DNA of 31,210 nucleotides from Chara braunii (Eukaryota > Streptophyta > Charophyceae > Charales > Characeae): positions 1,765,276 through 1,796,485 of the forward strand of contig BFEA01000239.1 of the NCBI GenBank assembly GCA_003427395.1. Reading direction: 5' to 3'. Positions within the stretch are counted from its first letter, which is position 1; each line of letters begins with the position of its first letter. The notes under the pieces are model-generated. The model was not told the DNA's origin and searched no databases. It saw only the letters and a program-made list of their open reading frames with translations. The position numbers were made by a program, and so were the translations under genes. This document shows, piece by piece, positions 20,447 to 28,806 of the stretch.

Positions 20447-20667
20447 GCGCTTCACTCCCCAACCCTGAGTAACACCCGTGACACCCCCTGAGTCCCTGAA
20501 ACATCAAGCGCCACCCAAGTACAGCCTCCTGGGGGCAGCGCCACCCTGAAACAGGCCTCTGAGGCCAAGCGCNACACAGAGGATGAAGAAGAAGACCAGC
20601 GCCACAGTATCTGATGATGCCGAAGTGTCGGAAGACTTCCCGGGTGGAAGTCTGCAGCAGCGCCACC
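20447..20667 (+). repeat. Phased GCGC(C)AC motif series, about 30.5-bp period
   Basis: GCGC-type motifs start at 20447, 20508, 20538, 20569, 20599 and 20660. The spacings are 61, 30, 31, 30 and 61 bases, all near multiples of 30.5. The intervening sequence is poorly conserved, so this is either an old decayed minisatellite or a coding-type periodicity. Confidence 0.5.
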
Positions 20668-21338
20668 AAACCCTGACAAGATGTCCTCTGAGATGAAGAA
20701 GCTGCAGCTATGGCTGCAGCACAACCCCTCTGGGACCCCACTCCGGAGGAGAGTCCAGCAGGGCACCAATCTCTCTCGCCTCCAGCAGACCTCGATAACC
20801 CAGACCTCTGTCAGCCCCTGCGTGCTGGCAGAGTACAGCGCAGGTCCCAGCTATGGCCTGCACTCCGAAGGTCTGGCTATGCCCGNNTCCTTCCACGCTG
20901 AGCCGTCACCACTTCCGGTTCACGCGTAGCGCAGCAGCGATGTACTCGGTACCAACTGCCAAAAGCCCCGAACCGATGTGCCCACCCTACTTCTAGCCTA
21001 CACCGACCTAGACCGGACTGACTGACCGACCGGTACCGTATCTGTTTCGGCCTCTCGGCCTCTACCGGACCCGGCTATAGGCTATAGAACTGTCTATTCA
21101 GAATAGGCCCATAGGGCCTGTCTGTCTAGGGGTAGCCCGGGTCTGCTATCCGCAGTTAGGGTAGCTGTAGGGAATCAGGTTAGTACCGGGCCTGTATTTT
21201 CCCGGATTTGCAGATATGTCCCTCAAGAATTTCCCTCACAGGTAGGTCTCTCGGTTAGCCCTCAGCCAAACAAAATTACGAATCTGTCCTACCTATAGTA
21301 CAGCCTCGACAGAGAGAGGCTACGAGCAAGTCATTGCA

Positions 21339-21469
21339 AGTGAGTACCTATTGTAACCTTTCCTGACTTGCCAGTGGAAAAGGAACCGGACTGACACTCC
21401 CCAGAATGAAAAAGGAGCCAGAGCCCTAAGGTTCTGTTTTCAAAAAAAAAAAAAAAAAAAAAAAAAAAA
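21339..21469 (+). repeat. Short poly(A) retroposon-like repeat, copy 2
   Basis: Same roughly 105-bp body as 19978-20086, here followed by a run of 28 A (21442-21469). No clear target-site duplication is visible. The long A tail suggests a younger insertion than copy 1. Confidence 0.6.
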
Positions 21470-21674
21470 GGAGAAGGCTCAGAAGGGCTGATTTTTGCCT
21501 GCACTGGGTGCCCTGTGCAGGTGACCTCCGGCTGACTTGCCCGAGCTCATGGCCCGGTGAGCTAAGTAACCGAGTTAAATATTTCAGTACTATTGATGGT
21601 TGTGTTACCCTCGCCAATGATTACTCCTGATGACCTCTGGAGATGGAAGCTAATTTGGCATCCAGCCCACTGCC

Positions 21675-21730
21675 TAACTCGGCTGGTAAAACTATCACCT
21701 GTTGGAAAACAGACCTGAGTTTGAATTCCG
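21675..21730 (+). repeat. tRNA-like segment, possible SINE head
   Basis: TAACTCGGCTGG at 21675-21686 resembles a Pol III A box with two mismatches. AGTTTGAATTCC at 21718-21729 resembles a B box, at roughly tRNA spacing. A CTGTT/AACAG pair lies between them, but the loop is too short for a normal anticodon arm and the D stem does not pair well. It is not a functional tRNA; a tRNA-derived SINE is the likeliest reading. Confidence 0.35.
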
Positions 21731-21846
21731 ACAAATAAGATGAGTTAAGATACCTCTGAATTCACCTGGGGCCGGTCAGTTCAAAGATGATATCTCAAGG
21801 CTGTCACCCTTCTCAAAGGGATTAAAAGAAAAAGTAATTTCACACT

Positions 21847-21946
21847 GTCCTTTGAGACATCTGTTAAAATTGGAACAATGCAGAGAATATTAGCATGGGC
21901 CCTGTGCAAGGATGACACACATGAATCAAGAAATGGTCCAATTTTT
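21847..21946 (+). ncRNA. U6: U6 spliceosomal snRNA pseudogene
   Basis: About 100 bases align along the full length of plant U6. They include TTAAAATTGGAAC, AGAGAATATTAGCATGG with the AGC triad, GCAAGGATGACAC, GAAATGGTCCAA and a T6 terminator. The invariant ACAGAGA box reads GCAGAGA. The 5' stem-loop is altered, and all six CpG positions of the plant consensus (as I recall it) are TpG or CpA here. Upstream I see no plant USE element and no convincing TATA box at -25/-30. It lies in the same orientation as, and about 450 bases before, the histidine kinase exon. The identity as U6-derived is secure; function is unlikely. Confidence 0.9.
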
Positions 21947-22398
21947 TCACTATATAGGAGATTGGACGGGATCCCGAGGGCTTGGGAAAAACACTGAAGG
22001 AAAAAAAGGGGAAAAAAAAGAGGAGAGAAAAAAAATCACAACCACTCGTGCAGAAGCTTGTTATGAGAATAGGCAGTTCAATGCTGCTGTGAACCATCTC
22101 CTTAACGCATGCTGACATCAAGAGTTCATCTGGCCAGCGTTGCAGTTTGAGTAGGCCCTTAGGTATAACAGATGGTTGAAGACTACAATGTTACCATCTG
22201 AGAACTGGTTTGAATTTTGAACTCTACCAAGATTATCTTATCAAGGGGAAATTCCGTGTTTAAGTTTTGAGTGTTACGTTTTGCATTGGGCAAGGCTCAC
22301 TTGCTTGTAATCCATCCTTCGCTTTTCAGAATTTAACAAGATTGAGTTGCTGTCTGTCTTTCTTCAATTTTTTTAAAAACTATTTCCCCTTCCTCAAG

Positions 22399-24768
22399 GT
22401 GGAGTCCATGGATTGACGCATCGATGTGGAGAGCCAGGTGGGCAAGGGATCAACAATCACCTTTTATGTGCGATTGAAAGCCATGGCAGCGGCACCAGAA
22501 AGTGACACATGTGTCATTGGTGATGCCAGAATGAGGGCAATCAGCCCAATCCAGTTACCGATAGAGAAGTTGGAGCTTCTGAGACGTCTAAACGACAGAA
22601 GCAAGACAGGTAATTTCCGAAGGATCTGCAATTTCGCTTTCCAAGATGGGGACTCTGTCGTTAGAACTCCTGGCACAACGTCTCTGTTGTGTCGAAATTG
22701 GCTCCCTCATCTTCTGAGGATGGTGGGCTGTTGTCAAGTCAGGGCCCTCTGCCTGTTGATGAATTGCGTCTCAGGTGCCACGACGAGTCAAAGACAAACA
22801 TGCAATGTGGATGCGATACGCAATCGAGAGGGTGACGGGGAGGATGCTGCAGGAATCAGAATCTCAGACGAGACGCCAGTCAGAGATAACAGTTATTTGA
22901 GGGGCTCAATGGAGCTGGGCCCTAATGGTGTGACTGGGGTCCCTGCTCCATCCAGACAAGTTATTGGAACTGGTTCACACAGGTTCGATTTCGGTGGAGT
23001 ATCCCGTTTCGGACAATGTGGATCGGGTTTCACAGAAGGGAGGATGCGACGGTGGGAGAAGAGGAAGGAGCAGAGTTTGCACATCAGGATGAATGACGAC
23101 GGAGCAGAGGCCCAGGGCATCGTTGATGTCACTGGGGTCACTTCTCTGCCGAGGCAACACAGTGGAGCTTGTGCATATGGATCTGGTCTTTCCAGAGGGA
23201 TATCCAATCTTGGAGGATGTGGATCACGTTTTGCAGGAGGAAGCATCCCAAGCCTGGAGAAGATAGAAGAGCAGAGTTCGAGAAGCAGGAAGGGCAAGAG
23301 GGCAGTGGCCCAGAGCAGTAGTAGCAGCGTTCAACAAGATCATTCAGCCTTGAGCCCCTGCCATCTGCCGGGTGGCAGGCCAGCAGCAGTCACAACGGGG
23401 TCGGACTTGCAGCAGGCAATCTGTGACGATGCCGTGTGTTTGGGGAGGGGCGTGCATTGCAAAGCACGTGTTAATAGAGTGTTTACACCACAGGCAGTCC
23501 AACCAGATCAGAGTTCAAACCCTGTGTCATTCACAGGTGCACCAGGAACAAGGGGACACATGGCAGAAGATGGCAGTTGGCCGGAAACCAAATGGCAACG
23601 ATTACATGGGGGCGCTCCTGACACTGTCGACAGAGACACCGGAGATCAACCTGCTGAGATAAGCATAGTTGATTTGCAACATTCACCAGCAACACTAACC
23701 GGCCAGGCCCAGAGGCCCATAGCTACCAACATTGTAGACAGCTTGAGATCTGCCAGCTGTGATTGTCTTCTAGTAGCTAGAGGGGTGAGGGACAATCATA
23801 CTCCTCCATCTGAGTGTCTCTCACCGATGGAAAGGGTAGCAGATGTGGAACGCGAGCCGGGTTGTCACACAGTACCAGGTGTGGCACTGTGTGAGAGTGT
23901 GATAGTGCCAAGGCCGAAGCTGCAGGCAGTGCCATCGGCTGCTCCTTTTGGTGCCAGGCATGGTGTTGACTATTGGAATCCAGAACAAATAAGTGGTGGT
24001 AATGCTGGTGGTGGTGATTGCCGAGATGGTAGCATCCCATGTTCAGGTCACACGACAGCTGATCATGATATGGCACAGCAGCCTCAGCATTGCCGACAAC
24101 CGGGCATTGTTCAACACTCAGAGCGGCAATATGGAACTACATTACAGCAGCAGCAGCAATGGCAATGCTGCTGTTCACCAGCATATCAGCCACAACGCTC
24201 TCACAGACAGCAAGGACTGGTGATACATGAACAGGGGAGAATGACCAAGCAGGAGCATGTTGGGATCCGAAAGGAGGAGCAAATGCAGCACGGGTTGCAG
24301 GAACGTCAGCGCCAGAAACAGTTACAGGAAGAGCTACATCAGGCTCGGCAGCACCATCTTGATCACTTGCTTCATAAAGCGCAACTACCATCACAACCAG
24401 AGTTCATTACCAGGGATCGGGAGGAATCAAATGAACAGCTGTGGCAGAGGGAGATGCAGGCACAACAACAGGACGAGTTTCATAAAAGTCATCTAGAACA
24501 TCCACTGTTTGAGCAACAAGGCCTGGGAGAAGGTGATAACCCCTCCTGCGCACTCTCGGCACCCCAAGTCTCTCTGAGAGCAGGACCAAGTAACAGAAGA
24601 GCCAAGACAAAGGATTGGCCTCGGATACTTCTTGCAGAGGACAATGCTATTAATGTGACAATCAGCATAGCCATTCTCGAAGGAATGGGTCTGACAGCAA
24701 GTGCTGTTTCAAATGGGGTGGAGGTCCTGCAGGCTTTGCGGATGGATACATATCATCTTGTATTCATG
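22399..24768 (+). CDS. Hybrid histidine kinase, internal exon (ATPase end, linker, receiver start)
   Basis: Hybrid kinases pass phosphate from a His kinase core to a receiver Asp, as in plant cytokinin, ethylene and osmosensor pathways. A pyrimidine-rich acceptor (TTTCCCCTTCCTCAAG) precedes the exon. Its first residues, VESMD-stop-RIDVESQVGKGSTITFYVRL, are the last motif of the HATPase_c domain, with TGA 22414-22416 where Gly is usual. About 710 linker residues follow, with a 66-residue-period duplication and a Gln/His/Glu-rich helix-prone part (about 24120-24500). Then comes a receiver start with acidic pair (ILLAEDNAIN) and its third strand (YHLVFM). The frame leaves homology at 24768, where ATG is followed by GCGAGT, a possible GC-type donor. 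The phospho-acceptor Asp should open the next exon. The dimerisation domain, sensor and rest of the receiver were not found here. Confidence 0.75.
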
Positions 24769-25190
24769 GCGAGTGTTCGGTGCCAAAAAACTCTTTATGT
24801 CATTTTAAAATTTTAATATGATTTTATTAAATTATTAGTAAATTATTACTAAATTGTGGAATTGTGTGTCTGTTCCCAGATGGGACTACTGTGATGGGGC
24901 TAAGGCAGAGCAGAGATGCTGGGAGAGAGAGGGAGAGTGAGAGCACACGCACACACTGATTCAACTCGACGCAGACTCGACAGGACCCGACGGACGCAGA
25001 CACAAAGTGGCAAAGTCGCAAGGTTGCAATCTTGGATTCCGAACACAATGTTGCAGCAAGTCACACTGAAGCACAAGCACTGAGGCGGAAAACTGAATCC
25101 CCGAACTCAGCTTGAGTCGGGTCTTTAGTACCGGGCTCAAGTTGAGTCCCGAGGGCGGAAGTGCAATTTGCCTTGGTTTGGGTAGATTTC
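24769..25190 (+). other. Presumed intron or 3' flank of kinase exon
   Basis: AT-rich just after the exon (24810-24860), then mixed sequence. I could not find a continuation of the receiver (acceptor Asp, MP motif, DG, Lys) in any frame. No other gene is recognised. Confidence 0.45.
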
Positions 25191-25319
25191 AATAGTGCCA
25201 CAAATTCGAAAAGTAATAACAAGAATAGCAAGCCCAATAGCAGATTCTGCAGCAGCTACAGTTAATACGAATAAAGCAAATAATTGACCCATCATGTCAT
25301 CTAGATAAACAGAAAAGAC
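25191..25319 (-). pseudogene. nad4L: Mitochondrial nad4L fragment in nuclear DNA (NUMT)
   Basis: nad4L encodes a small membrane subunit of respiratory complex I. The minus strand reads 43 codons from [19 protein letters not shown] to [11 protein letters not shown], matching the C-terminal half of plant NAD4L. It includes the last membrane helix and the conserved [12 protein letters not shown]. Homology stops abruptly on both sides: the N-terminal helices and the usual tail after GTI are absent and replaced by unrelated GC-richer sequence. Its low-GC codon use contrasts with its surroundings. A Cys (TGT) stands where Arg (CGT) is usual. It cannot make a functional subunit and is best read as a NUMT. 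Confidence 0.88.
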
Positions 25320-25393
25320 GGGGCTGAACTCAAAATCGAATAAGGACGGGACGGGGCCGATCACTGGTCAGAAAAGGAAAAGGGGAGTAATGC

Positions 25394-25668
25394 AAGTAGC
25401 AGGGTAATCCTATTGAGGTTCTTACAGGGGTGAGGGAATCAATGCCCAAGTAACAGGGTAATACTATTGAGGTTCTACAGGGATGAGGGAATCAATGCTC
25501 AAGTGACAGGGTAACACTATTGAGGTTCTACAGGGATGAGGGAATCAATGCTCAAGTAACAGGGTAATCCTATCGAGGTTCTACAAGGGTGAGGGTAGCA
25601 ATGTTCAGGTAACAGGATAATCCTATTGAAGTTCTACAAGTAACAAGGCAGTCCTATTGGTGTTCTAC
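25394..25668 (+). repeat. 53-bp tandem repeat, about five copies
   Basis: Units start at 25394, 25448, 25501, 25554, 25607 and 25638. Four are full (53-54 bp) and two are shortened to 31 bp. Each begins AAGTAACAGGGTAAT or a variant and contains CTATTGAGGTTCTAC. It sits between the NUMT and the Helitron end. Confidence 0.9.
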
Positions 25669-25717
25669 AAGGTTATAGGTTGTCAGGTTTGAGAAAAATA
25701 AAAATAAACAAGGGGAC

Positions 25718-25741
25718 CTGCCGCGGCTTCGCTCGCGGCAG
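25718..25741 (-). other. Helitron 3' terminal hairpin (candidate)
   Basis: CTGCCGCG (25718-25725) and CGCGGCAG (25734-25741) form a perfect 8-bp GC stem with an 8-base loop. Helitrons carry such a hairpin about 10 bases before their CTRR end. Here the candidate end at 25709-25712 reads CTTG on the minus strand, one base off consensus. Confidence 0.6.
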
Positions 25742-25948
25742 ACCAGGAGGTAGGAAGAAGAAGCGGGAGGCCGAGGTGCGAAGAAGGGAGAGGTAGATGC
25801 GAGGGAGGTGTCCATACAGAACGAAGGACTTCCCAGGTTGAAGAACGAATGAATCACAGAATGGGTCTGAAAAGAACGAACCAATCAGTTGATAACAATG
25901 TAGGACAAAAACAATGCTATGAATCAATCATTTGACAACAATGTAGAA

Positions 25949-27211
25949 TCAAAACAATGGAGTCTTGAATAGAGCAAGAAGTGGAGTGGTTAGGGAAGTT
26001 GCGGGTGATGAAGGTGGAGGTATATGTGGTGAACACTTAGTGGCGGGTGATGAAGGTGGAGGTATATGTGGTGAACACTTTGTGGCAGGCAAAGATGTGG
26101 ACGTATGAGTAGTAGCCGGAGTCGTGGTTGTCGACATGCTGTCGTTTTTGTCAGGGAGAGTTTTACTTTTTTTCGTTGGCGGCGTTGTCGTCGAAACACC
26201 TGTACACAGAACAATGGAAAGCAGGGAACAACAATGTGAGTATTGTGTCAGTATTTCTTTGCATACAACGTTCGTTGATTGTTTAGCATCGTTGGGAAGT
26301 GCAAAATGAATATGGGACGGGTCTCCGACACGAGAGGCAGTGACGTAGAGTTGGCCGTGGGCAAAGGCGTGTTGCTGAATATCGATTCCCACGTGTTTGA
26401 TGGATTGGCCTTGGGATTTGTTGATAGTTATCGCAAATGCAGGTTGGACAGAGAATTGTCTTCTTTGCCTAGGGAAAGGGATGCTTTGATTAGTGACAGT
26501 CAATAGAATGCGTGGGAGGAGAACCGGTCGCAGCGAAGGAAGGGTGCGTGAATGCAGAAGCCTATTGTTGGTAATTTCATCAACGATCAAGCGTGTTTCG
26601 TTGCATAAACCGTTCTGCATAGCGATGTTTCGGAAGACAATAACGGGTGCCCCTTTTTTCATTTGGAGAATGTGCGGTGGTAGGGAGGGGAGGTCCAGGG
26701 TGTTGAGAGTGTTTGTAGAGACGTCAGGATAGTTGTCATTCGGGAGGAGTGTATCAGCACTAAGAGACGTGATCAGAGGCCCCGAAAATTGGTTTAATAT
26801 GGTAGTGTTGAGGGTGGCGACTGTTTTGTTTTTGGGCGCCAGGATCAGGCGCTCAGCAAACCATAAAGGGTTGTTTGAATTTGTTGAGAGGGCAGGAAAG
26901 GTCCATGCAATGAGGTCTGTTGTTCCTCCATGAAGGCACAGGTGAGGGGGGAGTTCGATCTTATCAGGTGTTGTGTTATGTGGAGGAATAAGTTCGCCAT
27001 TGCCGAGGCGCAGCAACCATGCGGCATAGTCGCGTGCTTCGGCGGTGTTGCTTTGAGTGAGTACACGCATAATTTCGGAAAGGTGGATTGTCTCAAAGCA
27101 ACGCCATAGTTTAGAGGGTTCTATGCACGCGCTGATTGTTTGCGCGCGGGTTCTCTTTGTGATGACAGGGAGAATCTGTCGAACCTGCAATAACGATAAT
27201 TTTCCCTCCAA
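25949..27211 (-). pseudogene. Helitron PIF1-type helicase, C-terminal part
   Basis: The helicase unwinds DNA during rolling-circle transposition. After RQILPVI (motif III) the frame runs through IPPHLCLHGGTTDLIAW and GAPVIVFRNIAMQNGLCN. The strongly conserved FAITINKSQGQS (motif V) and HGQLYVTASRVGDP (motif VI, usually LSR, here ASR) follow. The C-terminus is a low-complexity Ser/Thr/Pro tail with a duplicated 14-residue unit ending at TAG or frame end near 25949. It overlaps the preceding piece in another frame at 27111-27211, marking a frameshift just after the GG-KIIVIAG segment. Confidence 0.85.
26001..26084 (+). repeat. 42-bp direct duplication in helicase tail
   Basis: Two nearly identical 42-bp units start at 26001 and 26043. 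On the minus strand they encode a repeated ATKCSPHIPPPSSP unit at the helicase C-terminus. The length is a multiple of three, so the frame is kept. Confidence 0.85.
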
Positions 27212-27700
27212 ATGGTTGGTCGGATGAACATATATCTTGCAAAGTCCTGTCGAGCGCTTCTATGTGGTATCTGTGCATCATTGGTGCTTCGTCCCAGACG
27301 ATCACAGCGGTCATTCTTACGAGTTGTGCCAAGGTGTTCTATTTGGGAATGTCAAGAGTTGATGTTTCTGTAGGCGTGAGTGGTGCTTTGAAGCGAGAGT
27401 GAAAAGTACGGCCGTCGTCCAAAAGTGTAGCTGCAATGCCGCTAGATGCGACAGAAAGTGCTATTTGGTCATGGAGGTGTATATGCGCTAGTATGGTGTT
27501 GAGGCAGAATGTTTTGTCGGTTCCTGCAAGTGCATCAACAACTAGACAAAGGGGCTCGACATTTTCCGCAACATTAATTACACGTTGGAATACAACATGC
27601 TGTGATGGTGTGAGTCGTGGGAGATTTATATCAAGTGTACGTTGTAGCTCTTGTTTGTCATTTGATATCTCATCATCTATCAGCCTAGGAATTCCTTCTC
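27111..27700 (-). pseudogene. Helitron PIF1-type helicase, N-terminal part
   Basis: The frame reads LTPSQHVVFQRVINV, then the ATP-binding P-loop as DALAGTDKTF (27510-27536). The second loop Gly of the usual GTGKT is replaced by Asp. SSGIAATLLDDGRTFHSRF (motif Ia) follows. TAG 27339-27341 then interrupts before NTLAQLVRM. Walker B follows as IVWDEAPM (27276-27299), with FGGKIIVIAG next. The stop, the P-loop change and the following frameshift indicate an inactive gene. Confidence 0.85.
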
Positions 27701-28282
27701 GACGTGGTTTTTGTGAAATGTGAGTCGCTCCATTCCGATCTGCGGGAGTAGTGGGTTAAGGCCGACGTCTTCAAGTTCCTTCCCTTCTCTTTGCAGGCGG
27801 CTTTCCATGTCCAGGAGCACCATGGCTTTTAGAATGTCGTCTGAGACATGTGCTCCTACGGAAGTCGTCAATCATACGGTCCCAGTGCGTTTTGAATAGT
27901 TCATTTGGATCGGCTGGGGCACAAAGATCGTGCACCATCGGTGAGGATGACGTGAAAATAGCATCATCGTGAACAACATCGAATTGTGTGTTATCGTTGA
28001 GAAGACCTAACGCTTTGCATGCATTTTGGAATGTTGGACGGACCTTAGTGTTAACTATACGCAAGTTTTCGAATAATGTCGCACCGCGGGAATGAGGAGA
28101 ATTGAGTAGCATACGGAGGTAGAACGTGTCACCTGCATTTGGATGGATGGTGTGGATTCGTCCAATTGTATTACTGGAGCGTTGTTTGAGAACCCACTCT
28201 TTCTTTTTCCGGTCAAATTGTAATCTATGAACCATGTCTTTATAGAGTGGTTTAATGTCTTCAGGATCATGGAGTCGTGCAA
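27680..28282 (-). pseudogene. Helitron Rep-helicase linker
   Basis: Between Rep and helicase, two frames carry typical Helitron linker text: GRIHTIHPNAGDTFYLRMLL and TLFENLRIVNTKVRPTFQNAC, then ADPNELFKTHWDRMIDDF. A frame change at about 27860 leads to DILKAMVLLDMESRL and a long-conserved LNPLLPQ. It lies where the family has its Rep-to-helicase connector. Confidence 0.75.
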
Positions 28283-28356
28283 CGTTTCACTTAAACCATG
28301 CGGTGAGTTCGGTTTCAGGGGGTGGATTGTGTGTTATGTGTTGAGCCAGATGTTCT

Positions 28357-28806
28357 CTAAAGTATGCGTTGTTTATTTTCTGTATGAACCGGTAGCGCAG
28401 TTACAGGAGGGTAGCGTTCTGATAGTGGAAATTCTAAGATACGCCAGCAGGCCTCAACGGCACCAATTGTTCGGATATTTTGATATGTCTGTATTTCGTC
28501 ATTATTGTCAATCGCTTCAACGACCATTGCGCAATCGGGTCCTTTGAGAATATACTCAAACATGTATCGGCAAGCTGCTGTCGATGCATAAATCTCGGTA
28601 TTGAGGTGACATTGATATCGCAAGAGGAGATAGGGGTTGTAAGGTACCACCCAGGAGTTATCGATCAGTTCATCGTGATGGACAATAGTAATTCCTCCAT
28701 CTGACGGTGAACGGCGACGATAAATGGGATATCCTGTTTCTTTGTTCCAAGTGGTTCGGTCAGAAAAGTCTATGGGGAAGTAACGAGTGCAACGATCGTT
28801 GTGCAT
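28357..28806 (-). pseudogene. Helitron Rep, tyrosine-motif part
   Basis: Helitron Rep nicks and rejoins DNA through paired tyrosines. The frame reads CTRYFPIDFSDRTTW and PYNPYLLLRYQCHLNTEIY. RYMFEYILKGPDCAMV then supplies the two catalytic tyrosines (codons at 28564-28566 and 28552-28554) in the Y-x3-Y arrangement. It continues to EACWRILEFPLSERYPPV and then loses frame. The motif residues are intact. Confidence 0.85.

Larger units (their letters stand above)
19509..21338. other. Noncoding region between outer element and second retroposon copy
   Basis: No recognised gene. It includes the first copy of an about 105-bp retroposon (19978-20086) and a phased GCGCCAC motif series (20447-20667). 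A GC-rich stretch at about 20940-21300 contains short GACTGACC-type repeats. Open frames here show no family signature. It may be intronic or upstream DNA of the kinase exon at 22399, which is inference only. Confidence 0.5.

Noticed and set aside
19980-21442. TRIM-type element with 103-bp terminal repeats (TG...CA)
   Set aside because: There is no matching target duplication outside, no PBS or PPT inside, and the poly(A) tail after the repeat body favours a retroposon.
21675-21730. Functional tRNA gene
   Set aside because: The A and B boxes are imperfect, the D stem does not pair, the anticodon arm loop is too short and no acceptor stem closes.
25191-25319. Functional nuclear-transferred nad4L gene
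   Set aside because: Only the C-terminal half is present, there is no start or targeting sequence, and the tail after GTI is unrelated.
25394-25668. I-SceI-like homing endonuclease sites in the 53-bp repeat (AGTAACAGGGTAAT)
   Set aside because: Only the right part of the 18-bp site is matched and the left part differs in every unit. No LAGLIDADG-type frame is nearby, so coincidence is likely.
25394-25668. CRISPR array
   Set aside because: The whole 53-bp unit repeats and there are no unique spacers; this is a eukaryotic minisatellite.
4158-27341. Reassigned genetic code with TAG read as Gln, as in some ulvophyte green algae
   Set aside because: The repeated TAG at Gln-like sites suggested it. 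However, the same elements are also broken by frameshifts and TGA, and the Gln-rich kinase exon uses only CAG and CAA with no internal TAG over about 785 codons. Mutational decay is simpler.
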